From Aptenodytes patagonicus (lineage: Eukaryota; Chordata; Aves; Sphenisciformes; Spheniscidae), in contig NC_134959.1 in NCBI RefSeq assembly GCF_965638725.1, forward strand, positions 14,805,417-14,869,416: 64,000 nucleotides of DNA. Reading direction: 5' to 3'. Numbering within the stretch: the first letter of the stretch is position 1; each line of letters opens with the position of its first letter. The notes below the pieces were generated by a model. It was not told the DNA's origin. It did not search any database and saw nothing but the letters and a program-made list of their open reading frames with translations. This document shows positions 25,327 through 37,145 of this stretch, in pieces. Position numbers and translations under genes: made by a program.

Positions 25327-26295
25327 TTGGCCAGTCCAGGTGTCCTGACAACACGTACCTCACAAGCAGCTGAATTACAGCAGCTCCAATGCAGGTGCCA
25401 TGTAGGCATCAATAAGACTGTGTTGGCTCAAAGCCTGGTGGTAACCCACACCCCTGGCTAAGAGAAGCAGCAAGCCAGAAGGGCTGCTGAAGCTGACATA
25501 CACAAGTCAGCCTACAACCCCTTGTGGAGCAGGACTGATGTGCAATGGAAAATTATTGCTGTGTAAAATTATGCTGAGCTGTTGCTTCAGCCCTCCACAG
25601 CACAAGTCTGATGGCTGCCAGTTATTAAAGATAAGAGCATGCAGTTCAGAGGGTCAGGATAGCCCTTCCTTTTATGTGTGGGCTTACAAAGAAAAAACAC
25701 CCATCTACAGAAATATATGTAGGATAACAAACTTACTTGGTTACTCTGGACCAGAACTTCATTATGTGCCACTGATTTCACTGGAGCAATGTCTGTTCAC
25801 GCCAACTGAAAATTTGATTCCAAAGTTAAAAACCTGAACAAAAATAGCAGAGTGTTTTACCCAGTGTTCCTATCCAAAGAAAAAAAAAAATAATTCTAAT
25901 TCACTGCTGGAAGATAAACCCCTTGATATTAGTTCTCTTTTGTGGAAATACATATATCTCAGTTGAGAGCACAGGCTATTTCTGCTTTAAGATGTCTTAA
26001 AATAATATCTTGTCATGTCTCATTACAAGGCAACCTTAAAATACAAATAGAATCAAAAAATCTAATTATTTTATTACATGTAATGAAAAAAAAGTCAGTT
26101 AATATAAGGCTTGCAAATTGGAAAATGTCTATCAAAATTTGTGGAATAAGCACTTGAGACAAGCCAGCAGACATGTGATAGCAATGGGAAAGAAACAACA
26201 AATATGCACAAAAGAAAAAACAAAACTAAAAAGAGACTGCTACATAAGGCAGTAAAAAAACTGTGCTTTTCCTCATCTTGACACAAATTTTCTTT

Positions 26296-26309
26296 GTTGC
26301 CATGGCAAC
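26296..26309. promoter_or_regulatory. Perfect RFX X-box palindrome
   Basis: GTTGCCATGGCAAC is the fully symmetric consensus X-box bound by RFX-family factors. It lies in gene-free DNA about 5 kb upstream of SHCBP1. It is likely an RFX site by sequence; which gene, if any, it controls is unknown. Confidence 0.55.
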
Positions 26310-28694
26310 CACTTTAGTCTCTCTAGGCCTCCATTTGCCCACTATAAAATGCAGATAATATTTTTTACTGCATATGTTTCATTAATTCATTTGCAAACCA
26401 CTTTTATGTCTGGGGATGAATGGCGTCACATAACTGTAGACTGCTGTTAATTAGTTGGTTTATTAGTTATAACTGATGTTCTCTGACAGGTATTTAATCA
26501 GTCTTTAGACTTCCTTTTATAGCTGTATAAACTTAAACCATTGTAAACCTAAATAAGTTGAATCTAACCAGAAAAGCAATTAAACTTTTGAAAACCTGTA
26601 TAGTTTCATTCCCTCAAAAAGTCAAACCCAGTTATTTTTTAGGAACTATTTTGGAGCTTCACATATGAGTCCTCATTCAAATGTCTACATTTATCAAAGA
26701 TGGAACCATATCACTGAGCTCAAGATATCTGACTCCCAGAAGTCAGAAAAATTAGAGCTGGAAATCACTTGGTTGTATCACTGCTTCTCTCTTTATTAAC
26801 TGAGGATGCTTTCTTAAGTGTTTTCTCTAGTGTGATTTGAGTAGTTTTCAGAATCTTCTCAATATTGGCTTCTTCAGGAAGGTACTGGGTGGCCTTAGAA
26901 TTGGTCTAACAGCCACCTTATATTTTAAAATCCCAGTAACAGCACTGTTTATTTGGATTTTCCTGTTTATAGACCCTTCTTTTCCTGCAATTCACCTTAA
27001 CAGCTTCCAAGATTCTTACTGCTTTGCTTGCTGAGCATTGAGTTTTTCTTAACCACAAACATGCCTGGTATTGCTAACTCCTTAATTTTCAGAAATGCAA
27101 GTTTCAGCTGACTGACCTTGTAAACTGAACCTTTGCTGCTTTTATCAAGGAGTTAGTAAAACAGATTTTAGCCTTTTTGCTCATTGAAGAGGATACTGCA
27201 GTTCTGTTTTCATTCACCCCTCCACATGTTTTCCAGTTCCACTGAAGAGCAGGCAAGGTGCTTCAGTAGGAGTAGAACTGGGTCCAGCTGAGGACTGATA
27301 TAATTTAAGTGGGTTTTTCTTTTTTTTTTTTCCTTCATTATTTCACATATATTGAGACACATCTGCCTCTCGGCCATGTTTTCATTTCAGGGAACATTCA
27401 ATCTAGATATTGACTTACGGAAGGAATCTACATAGTAATAGAAAATTCAAGTCTATGCAGATTACTTGACTAAGACTCATCTACAGCAGAAGTGCTATTG
27501 ATCATACTCCCTTAGTATTGGGTAGGCCCCTTCTCGAGATACTCAGCTCTCTGGAGGAAGGTCTGAAAAGAGCCAAGAAGCAGTCCTTTTTTAGATGTTT
27601 CAAAGTTGTCAAGAGCCCCATAAGAATAGACCGAGCCTTACACAAGGTGTTCCTCAACTGACTACAGAGATACAACAGGAACACAGCCCATAACAAAATG
27701 TCTTCTTTCTTTGGAGACAAACAATAGGCAGGCAGATTTTTCAACAGATGTTAAAATTGAAATTGAGTGTTGATGGGAATAGAGACTTTGGGCAAAAATG
27801 GAAATTGTAAACAGGCTTCAGCTTTATGACTAACACTGTGAGATTTATTTATCAGGCATTTAATACTGTATAACAGAGTCAACGCTGTATTTTGCCCTAT
27901 TACTGTCAAAATTTTCATTGCCATTAGTAAGACTAGGCATCATTGCAATCACTGGCCCCTTAACTTTCTGCCCCTCTAGAGCTGCTGACCACATCTTTGA
28001 AAGAATAGCAAAGACACAGTGATTAAAGATAAGGATGAAATCATGATTACTGCAGATGCAGAATGCAACAAATCATTAGGCATAATTATGTCAGGAAGAA
28101 GGCATGCTTGAAAAGAATGAAAATCGCTTGCACTAGTGATTTCGCATGATCATTGCACCTCTTCATTCACTGTAAACAAAACAAAATTAAATTTACTAAT
28201 GATGCAAAAGAATGCAGCTGTTGGTGATGGGATACGTTGTTTTGATCAATGCTTCCTTTCGTTTCAGTTAAAATTTTGAACGTGGCTGTTTAAAAGCAAT
28301 TCTCCTATAATTTTGTGATAGTTCAAGTACTTTAGGTTCTTTTTTCTAAAGGACAGCTGTGTCGTTATGTTGACAACTAATGTGTAGTAATGATGGCTCT
28401 CGGGTCTTAAAAACTAGCTACTAAAGTGTGTTGGAAAAGAGACCAATTAGCATGAAGTGATTTCTGACAAACACTTGTCAGTGGGTTTATGATTATGTCT
28501 TAACAGATGGTAGTTTGAAAGGTTGGAACTATCTGAAGTGAGCTACTTCGACTGATAGTCAGAACAATGATAGGCAGCCAGTTCATTTTGGGCATTATAA
28601 GCCAGAATAAAGTATGCACAGGCACACTGGACTTTTCTAGTTACTTTTCTGTTGTTGACTTGGTTTTCTGTGCTCTGCAATCTGCTTAGCAATT

Positions 28695-28800
28695 TGTGCA
28701 TAATCACAATATGTATATATCACAATATATATCACATGTATATTACTACATACTACATAAATGTGTATATATAATAATGATGCAACATATAACTACATAC
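28695..28800. repeat. AT-rich simple repeat
   Basis: Low-complexity run of TATATATCACAATA-like and TACTACATA-like units, irregular and interrupted. Confidence 0.6.
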
Positions 28801-29502
28801 ACACTCAAATGATAAAGTCAACTCTTTTTCTAATTGAATTCTTAAAATATTTTGGAATTTTAAAAATATGTTGAAGGCCTTTCAGGAAAAAATGTTTCAG
28901 ACAAAATACAGGTTTTCTGCTCCATACAGCAGATACTGGAGTACATTCTAAGGTCCGTGGTTTATAAAACAATAGAATATGTGACCCAGTGATCCCTAAC
29001 TACCGCCATCTATTAATCTAGATAAAATTTGTATGAATCTTACTTTTTATAGGTAGAATGGCATATATGTTTGCATTCATAGGTGTACACATTTCTAGAT
29101 CCCCTAAAAATGTTAGTAACAAATGACCAGGATGAAAGTTATTGTTTTGTGTGGTTACCATAGTTTGTTGGGGTGGGGTTATTGGGGGGTGGGGGGGATG
29201 GTGAGTAAACAGAATACAATATGGAGCTTCTGGGAGACCAAAACCATTCATAAATTGGATCAAATTCAATTAACAGAACAGCTTGTATCAAAAAAGGAGC
29301 TTTTTTCCCCAAATATCAAAACATATTTTGGTTATTTAGTGAAATGTTTTAATTCAAATATGACAATAAAAAGATGCATTTCAACCTATCTATACTATCT
29401 TTAAATTATACCCAAATTAATAAATAAAATAATGATTAAGTAGTGTAAAATAAAATATTATTTTTCTTTTGAATGAACTCTTTAGTTTTATCCAAACCAA
29501 TT

Positions 29503-29519
29503 TCCCCCCTAGTGGCCCT
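29503..29519 (-). promoter_or_regulatory. Candidate CTCF site
   Basis: Plus-strand CCCCCCTAGTGGCCC is the reverse complement of a good CTCF core (GGGCCACTAGGGGGG). It points along the minus strand and so faces the site at 22661. Motif-only evidence. Confidence 0.45.
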
Positions 29520-32500
29520 TTAAGTAGCTGCAAATCTTACCCTTCAAAAATAGGGCCTTATTTATTTAAAAAATAAAAATGATAAATTTAAAAGTATTTG
29601 AAGCCACTGTATTTCTTTCCTTTGTACACATCACCACTCTGTGATAGTGTCTATAATGTAGAACAGATTTCCACTGAAATAAAAAATGTATCTTGTCCAG
29701 CTAAAAAAAAAAATATCCAAGTTCTTGATGTTGATTGTATGCCTTTTTTTTAGATATACCTTTTTTTTGTTTGCAGCAAAGCAGAACACTGTGTGCTGAT
29801 GAGAATCCGTTGCTATGTCTGTACAGACAGGCTTCTTCACAAAATAACTGAAGATTGTCTTTAAAATAAGGCTACTGCTAATGAACTGTCGCCCTTGCTA
29901 GCTTTCCTCCTAGCTTTCCAACACAGGAAAAACACATAGAAGATACCCACCAGTGCAAGCAGACATGTATAAGTAAAAATCCCCAATGTGAAAAATAGTC
30001 TTAACTATTTCAGAAGTGCGCAAAGCCAGAAATTTTGCAACTTCCCCTCAAACATAATATTCTGTAGGTAACACTGTACTGGATAGTAGGATCTCCCCAG
30101 GTTCAGTCCAGCTCACAGCTTTACCTACCTTGTACAGCCACTATCGCTATGCAACAATGCTTACAGGAAATGCACAAACGTCTCAAAACCATGGTGGATC
30201 GATCCTTACCACACCCTTGTGGGGCCTAGAAAATCTTATTTGCACAGAGGACCTGATTTCCCAGGTCATCAAACACTCATGCTCCACTGTCTTAAATAGT
30301 AGGGGCTATGCTCAGGTAACCCCTGAGCAGCATTACAGGAAAACCAAATATTTTAAAATAGAGCATTAAAAGCTTACTCTTCAAGTTCTGTGTACTTTAT
30401 GTGACCATTTGCAACTAAAAAGAAGACAGAGACAGCTTCTAAGCTTCTGCATTCCTCAAAACTGGGGGGATGTGTGAACTGAGTACTTTGGATTATACCC
30501 AAGGAGAATGGACACCAAAATGGCAGATTAAATGCCCTGGTGGCCAATACAATGTAATGTTGATGGAAAGAAAACTGAGATACTCAGATGCATCAGTGCT
30601 TTTTGAATGAAATGTAGCCACTCAGCAAACCAGCCTCAAAGAGCAGCATGTCACCAAAAAGAATGTGTGTGCAAGGAACAGGACAGAACACAACAGACAA
30701 GTTAGCATGTTCTTACATACACGAAGGACAGGACACTGAAATATTTGTGGCTTGCTCACCACATTTTTAAAAAATGAAGAGGGAAACAGAAGAGAGTCTT
30801 TCAGTGTATGACCAAAGTGAATTAAAGTCTGGAAAGACTTTGTACCAAAAGAGACTGAAATTGAGCCTGTTAATTCAAGCATTAAATTGTTTTTCAATGT
30901 TAAAATGAATAGCTTTTCCACACACATAATAGTGCACACTGTTCTATGAGGAGCTGGTCCTCTCCTCTGAGAGAAGATAGATAACTGTGATGAAAAATAT
31001 ATTATGGAAGAATTTACAGCCAGCACCTTAGCTACAGAATGTCACATTACTATTCTAATAGGAAGAGTTATCATTCAGATTGTTTGGCTTTGTATTTCTT
31101 TTTCTATTATTATTGCACTTCCATTTAGAAACAGAGGCTGATCACTAAGAAGAACTTGTTCTTCCACCTCTTTTCACTAGCATAAACCATAATTGCTAGC
31201 CTCCAACATCAGCTGCTTTTGCATATTCCTGCAGAAAATACTGCATTTGGTATTTCTCCACTGAGAAGACAGATACAGAGGACGCCCAGGGTCACACCAA
31301 TCTAACTCTCCAGCTGTTGACCGGTGTCCTCAGTGTACCAGATAGTACGTGCCAGCTGTGCTGTAGCACTGAGTCATGTCACAGCAGCTTACTAGTACAA
31401 AAGAAACATTAACAAATAATGGCAGCACAGCAGGTTTGATGGAAGTACAGCACTAAAGCAGTCAATTTGGTTCAAATGCTTGTTACGCCATAAACCAATA
31501 TCCTCTCAGACAATGTGACACATGCTTTGTACCAAGCGTACAGCTCAGAGTACCTGTTTGTACAACTTTCTGTCTGTGGGAACTTGCAGCCTGGAGGCTG
31601 TTAATAGAGTGAATCAGGCCCACTAATTAACTAATTCTTAGAGCTTTCAAGGAGGCACATCCTGAGTATTTCTGTGAAGTGTCAGAGCCTGCAGCAGAAT
31701 CGGCACAAGAGCCCACACCCAGAGCTCCACAGCTCTTTCTTACCTGCAAAATGAGTCGTCAAAAGGACACTCCCAATGTCTTCTAATCTTTCAGAAAGTG
31801 AAAAGCAAAGCAAGAGTGAGTGGGTTTTCTCCCATTCAGTCCCATTTTTGTAGCCAAATCAATATTCTTATCTCTGAATAAGGGACCCAATATTCAGCTG
31901 TTGTAAGCTACTGCATCTCTTCCGACACCACTGAGATGATATTGACATAAACAAGCTGAGCCCCTCTGTATCTGTCCAGCCTTCTAGGTCAGTATAAGGC
32001 CTCCCCTCCAGGTAAGAAACAAACATTTTATGACCTTCATTATCTCTGTGCTAAAAGTACTGAGCCTTTATACAGCTTACACAGTGGAAAAGTGCAGGGA
32101 ACACATCAGTATTGCATACCACCATTCAGTACCGTGACTTTCACAAGCTGGGTGATGACTAGGAGACTGCTGTGGCCTTTTAGTTATGACTTCTGGAGGC
32201 ACGGCAGAAAAATAAAACACCAACGTGACAGTATCCCTTCTGGCTACCACTCTAAGCTGTAGGAGGCCTGACAGTACAATTGGACCTCTGAGTTCTTGGC
32301 AAAGTTTGTCCAAAAGGGAACAAGTGACAGGACAGAGCTGGAGGTTTCTTTGGCCTGGTAGCATCTAGAAAGGTCAGCAGCAAAGAGCAGTTAATAACAC
32401 AAAATAGTGGCACAGAGTAAATGGCAAATGCTATCACTGTTTTGCATAGTACTTTGAGACACCCAAACAACATTTTCCATAGTAGGATTGCTTCTTTAAA

Positions 32501-32544
32501 ATATTTCCCTTATGTTATAATCCAGAGCACCAAAATAATGGTTT

Positions 32545-32780
32545 AAACCAGCTGTGAAGAAGTGAACGGACTGAGCTTTTTATGTTAGGCATTAGGAAAA
32601 AGGATACTGACATCCTTTTGGAAATTGCCTGGGAAGGGATGAGAAGTTTCCAGTGTTAGACCTTTTTAAGAAGAAATAGACAAGCATCTGTCACTAATTA
32701 AGTGGTTATAATGAGCTCATCTTTGGGCAGACAGCTGATGAGGCACAGCCCTACTTCCCACAACCCAGTGTGCTATTTTG
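32545..32780 (+). mobile_element. Old CR1/L3-type LINE 3' fragment
   Basis: The order of TTAGGCATTAGGAAAAAGGA, CCTGGGAAGGGATG, AGACCTTTTTAAGAAGAAAT and GACAAGCATCTGTCACTAAT resembles the conserved 3' part of older CR1-clade elements. It is diverged, has no intact end, and is close to a separate CR1 internal fragment starting near 33130. Confidence 0.45.
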
Positions 32781-33129
32781 TAAACTGAGTTTTGAAACAT
32801 ACTTCCAACATACTAATGCTTTTTCATCCTCTAAAAGGAGATGAAGGTACACTTCAGCTGTGATCTGCAGGCATCTGAAAGGGAAAAAAGGTCATATCTG
32901 CTTGATGTATTGAGTAAGAGATCCCAGATTTGCTTGTGTTTGCTTGTTGTTTAACCAGCTTGTGATGTTAGTATTCCTTTTCAAATATAAGTTTTCCCCC
33001 TCTTCTCCCACCTGCTACTATGCACACAGAGCTGTCTGTTTCTCTGTCAATGCTGAACTAAAGCAGGTGGAAAGAAAAGCCTCAGTCCTCAACGTAAGCA
33101 GCTCACCTAGGTGCTGTAGTGATTTACAG

Positions 33130-33985
33130 GCGTACTTACTTCCAGACAGCATAGCAGCATTGTGGGAGACTACAATCTTACCTTCAGGAATCCCAGGCCC
33201 CTGAGGCCAGTGGAAAAGCCTGGAGCAAGGAAGACATACCATCAGTGGAGGAGGAACAAATCAGGGAACATTTAAATGCAGTGGACATACACATGTCCAT
33301 GGAAGCTGATGAGATGTACCCAGAAGTGCTGAGGGAGCTGGCCCATGTCACTGTGAGGCCACTCTTGATTACCTTTGAAGGGTCATGGTGATCAGGGAAG
33401 GTTTCAAGGAAGAAAGCAAATGTCACTCCTATCTTCAAGAAGGGCAAGAAGAAGGATGCAGGCAACTGCAGGCCAGTCAGCTTCCCTCGATGCCTGGGAA
33501 GGTGATAGACCAAATAATTCTGGAAGCCATTTTCAAACATATGAAAGACAAGAAAGTGATTGGGAATAGTCAGCATTAGGAACAGGAAATCATGCTTCGC
33601 CGACCTGAAACAACAATGAAATGACTAGCTCGGTGGATGAGGGGACAGCAGTGGATGTTGTTTATCCTGACTTTAGCAAGGGTTTCAAGCACTGTCTTTT
33701 ATTACATCCTTGTAGACAAACTGATCAAGTATGAACTAGATACAAGGACTGTGGATCAAAAACTGATTGAACTGCCTGGGTCAAAGGGTTGCTGACAGCA
33801 GTATGAAGTCCAGCTGGAGGCAGTCACTAGTGGTGTGCCCCAGGGGTCGATAGTGGGGCTGACACTGTTTAACCTCTCCATTAATGACCTGGATGATGGG
33901 ACAGAGTGCACCCTCAGCAAGTTTGCAGATGATACAAAACCAGGAGAAGTGGCTGATAGATGGAAATGCCCATCCCATCCATTAT
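33130..33985 (+). mobile_element. CR1 LINE, internal fragment with reverse-transcriptase region
   Basis: About 850 bases of a CR1 retrotransposon, truncated at both ends. Landmarks in order are GGCCAGTGGAAAAGCCTGGA, the RT-domain blocks encoding VDVVYPDFSKGF (about 33654-33690) and TSGVPQGS (about 33827-33850), and the second catalytic block KFADDTK with the conserved Asp pair (about 33919-33940). Frames are broken by stops and indels, so no active protein is encoded. The element is the same clade as other avian CR1 copies. Confidence 0.9.
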
Positions 33986-34958
33986 GTGCTTTAAACAAAA
34001 ATTCTTCTTTTGCTGACACAAGGGCAACTCCATTTAAACTAATACCAATATAAGAAAAAATGAATGTTCCTTAGGTAAAAAGCTCAGCCCCATACATGGT
34101 AAGACAGTGGTCCCATCTGTTGTTGGAACAAAGCTTTGAGGAAGCAAACAATAAAAATCCAATTAAAGCTGCATTAAAACACATGCAGTAGAGGGTGGCC
34201 TAATTCCCACAGCTCCCAGGCAGTATTGCTCTGGTGTACTCAGCAGCTGCTCAAAGAGCTGGTGTCACAGGGAAGCATGGATGTGCTCAGCTGGGTGGGA
34301 ACTGGCTGGCAGCATGGTGTTCTCAGTGGATGAAAAAAAATTGTGTTCACGATGGTGCTGATGAATAAAGGCTGACTGGCTAACAGCATACCCATCTCCT
34401 ATCTCATCTTTAACATACTAAATATGCAGCTTCCTGCTAGACAGGTAAAACTCCAGCACTCCCGATCTTGCCTATAAAAAGCATCTTTTACTAACGTCCC
34501 TCTATTGGTATCAAGCATTCTGCAACACTCATAACCGCACCACTAGCATGTGCTTGTCACTGATGTTTTTATTCCCATATTATCTAACTCCATTCAAAGT
34601 AATACGGAGGTTCATGTGTTGTCAGTGGCAACAGTATGTTAGTTACCAGTACCATGGTGCCCTGCATGGCACACTATCTCCGGTTTCCTGCTGAAGTCTG
34701 GAGGAGTGAACCTCTTTCAGCAGGCACTGAAATACAGCAGATGACCTGAAAAGCCTTTGCAGGTATATCATCAATATACTTCTAATAAATGTGCTCAGTG
34801 AGAGATCACACTTTTGACAAGACTGCAGACAGACTCCTCTCAAAGCCTTCCAAGAAATGGCACAGTCCTAATTCCCCGTATGTGGCTTCATAAAAAGGTG
34901 GTGCTGTCCACGGCTTAACACTGGTACCTAGCCAGATCTTTCACCTCTGAGAAGATAA

Positions 34959-34988
34959 GGCAGAGAGAGGCAGAGAGAGGCAGGGAGA
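34959..34988 (+). repeat. Short tandem repeat, 10-base unit x3
   Basis: Three copies of GGCAGAGAGA, the last with one substitution. Confidence 0.85.
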
Positions 34989-35585
34989 GACAATGCTTTT
35001 GTTCAGAGCTCTGCTACTGAGAACAGGAAGAGGTTTTCTCTAACTGTATCAAACAAACCTGGTCCAAAATGGTGTATCCAGTACTTACATACATTTGCTT
35101 TATGCCTCATCCATCCTATCTTTAGCTATTTCCTTGAGTCTATCAAACATTATTCTGTATGGAACTCTGCATAATACCAACATACAGCCAGGCTTTTCAA
35201 AATATATAATAGAATAAAATGTAATGTCCCAAATATTCCACTGGTAAGATTGAAATAAGATACTGTACTCATCACTTGCCAATTAGCCTGGTAAAAACAA
35301 CTTGTCACAACCCCTTGCCAGAATTGATATATACTTATCAATGATAAGTAACGATAAAAAACCAGTAGCTTTTAATAAAAGGCCAAGACTGAATCTAGTT
35401 GTTTTCAATGTTAATCACACTGCAATGCCACTTATATTGAGCTGTTGTACTGCATGGGAACCAAAAAGTCCTGCAGAAACTTGCATATCCAGGACAAACT
35501 CAAGGATAAAGCATACAAGTCGGGGCTGAAAGACCAAAACAGTAGCACAAATCCAAGCACAAGCAGTGATTTTTAAGGGACAGAC

Positions 35586-35632
35586 TGTGTTTTGTGTGTG
35601 TGTTTTGTGTGTATGTGTATGCATATAAATAT
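35586..35632 (+). repeat. Imperfect GT-rich microsatellite
   Basis: TGTGTTTTGTGTGTGTG-type run followed by GTATGTGTATGCATATAAAT, interrupted by T tracts. Confidence 0.75.
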
Positions 35633-36711
35633 GCATGGAGAGACCTTACTTAATCTAGGAAAAGACAACATGAAATCAGTAATAGTACAGACTATAGCTG
35701 CACCCAAAAAAGCACAACTGGTACAAAACCACTTCTTTCTTAGGTACTAGAAAGAAAGGTACAGCAAATACTATACCTGTGAATAGAAGAGGCGGCTTCT
35801 GGGGAAGTCAGGTTAGCCTAAATACTGTAGATGCATGATATTTTCTTATGCTGTACTCATGATGTTACCCATCTAATCTTTCTGAGGCCCTGGACTTCTC
35901 CACAAATAACTTACAAAGTAAGAAGGCTCAGTCTGGCACCACTTCTCTCTTCTAAAGTGTCTCCCTTCAAAATAGCTAGTTAGCATGGTTCCTTGTTGTA
36001 AGCGTAACAACAAGCTTAACAGTTATTTCAGAGCCATGAACTTTGCATATAACTGAGAACTTAAAAGTACAAATACCTGCTCAGAAACAGGAAACCATGC
36101 CCAAATTATTGCTTTGCATAGTTTGGTCATCTCATTTAGTTATAATCAACAGGTACCTCATGATTCAAATTTTTAAAGTCAGTCTAACACACCCTGTGTG
36201 GTAACTCACTAGCTTCATCTGCAGTGATGTGTCATAACATTTTAAAACCATATTAACTTACTAATTAATGTCAGGTGCAAATGCACTGCATCAGTTCACA
36301 TCTGAGATGTTATTACTACCTAAACTTGACTTCATATTGCCTGTGTAACTACACAACTTAACCAATTTCTATCCAATGAGCTAAAGTAGCCAACAGCTCC
36401 ACAAATTACACAGTAAACAACAATTCAACAACTGTTAGAACATACCACAAGTTCTTCAGCACTATTTTATGATGATACATAATTAATCACAAGAACACTA
36501 AGAAACAGAATTTAATGAAAGACACAATGAATGCAGCGTACTACAGAAGAACACTAAGAGGTTATGCTTCTAATACAACCTAAGTTCTTTATCCCAAACC
36601 TCATTACTTATATTATCAGTCACAGCAGGAGAAAGTTTCAGTTAATACCTAGACCTTGCCCTTTACTTTAGTGACAACTGAATGTCCTCTTGCCCATGAT
36701 GTTCAAATACT

Positions 36712-36714
<3 letters not shown>

Positions 36715-36758
<44 letters not shown>
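36715..36758. repeat. (TA)22 microsatellite
   Basis: An uninterrupted run of 22 TA dinucleotides. Such runs are prone to length polymorphism and cruciform formation. Confidence 0.97.
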
Positions 36759-36763
<5 letters not shown>

Positions 36764-36928
36764 CCAGCTGGTACTGTACCTTTGCTTGTGGCCTGTGCAG
36801 AAAGCAGCACACCTGAGCACTACATTTAACATTTACTGCATTTTACACTTGCCTGGCCTTCTTCTATTCAGTTCTTTTGACTAGTCCACTTGATACGTAA
36901 AGTCCTGAAAAAAACACTGTATGATTTC

Positions 36929-37145
36929 TTGTTTTATTTGTATTGCTAATTGTTGTCCAGCTTTTTTGGAAGTGACTGTGATTGGGTTTTAGGTGATTGG
37001 CCCTGGAGTTCTTGGCACCGTCTAGCTGGCAGATGTCTTAATCTTTCTGACTTTGGCAATGCAACTTTGGGCTGCTGTTTCTGGCCTGCAGTTTCCTTTG
37101 TACAAGATACTCCTGGGTAATGGTGCAAAATATATTGTGCAGTGA
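36929..37145 (-). repeat. Dispersed repeat, copy B (unknown family)
   Basis: This is the inverted partner of the copy at 13328-13545, roughly 80% alike by eye. On the minus strand it keeps a 60-codon open frame (37128-36946) rich in Lys, Arg and Gln (for example GQKQQPKVALPKSERLRHLP). The frame ends in a stop, followed about 10 bases on by AATAAA. That order suggests the 3' end of a former transcript, such as a retroelement or retrocopied mRNA. The protein is not recognised. Confidence 0.75.

Larger units (their letters stand above)
21571..33129. other. Intergenic DNA between SHCBP1 and the H3-like receptor, left part
   Basis: AT-rich and without a supportable gene. It holds two old CR1 fragments, a small tandem duplication, an AT-rich simple repeat, two CTCF-like motifs and an X-box palindrome, listed separately. 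The longest open frame, 134 codons on minus at 30622-31026, has no recognisable family or exon context. Confidence 0.6.

Noticed and set aside
30622-31026. 134-codon minus-strand open frame
   Set aside because: The longest frame in the gene desert, but its AT-rich composition, lack of a recognisable domain and lack of exon or promoter context fit chance.
33184-33576. 130-codon minus-strand open frame
   Set aside because: It is antisense to the CR1 fragment, whose coding strand is plus.
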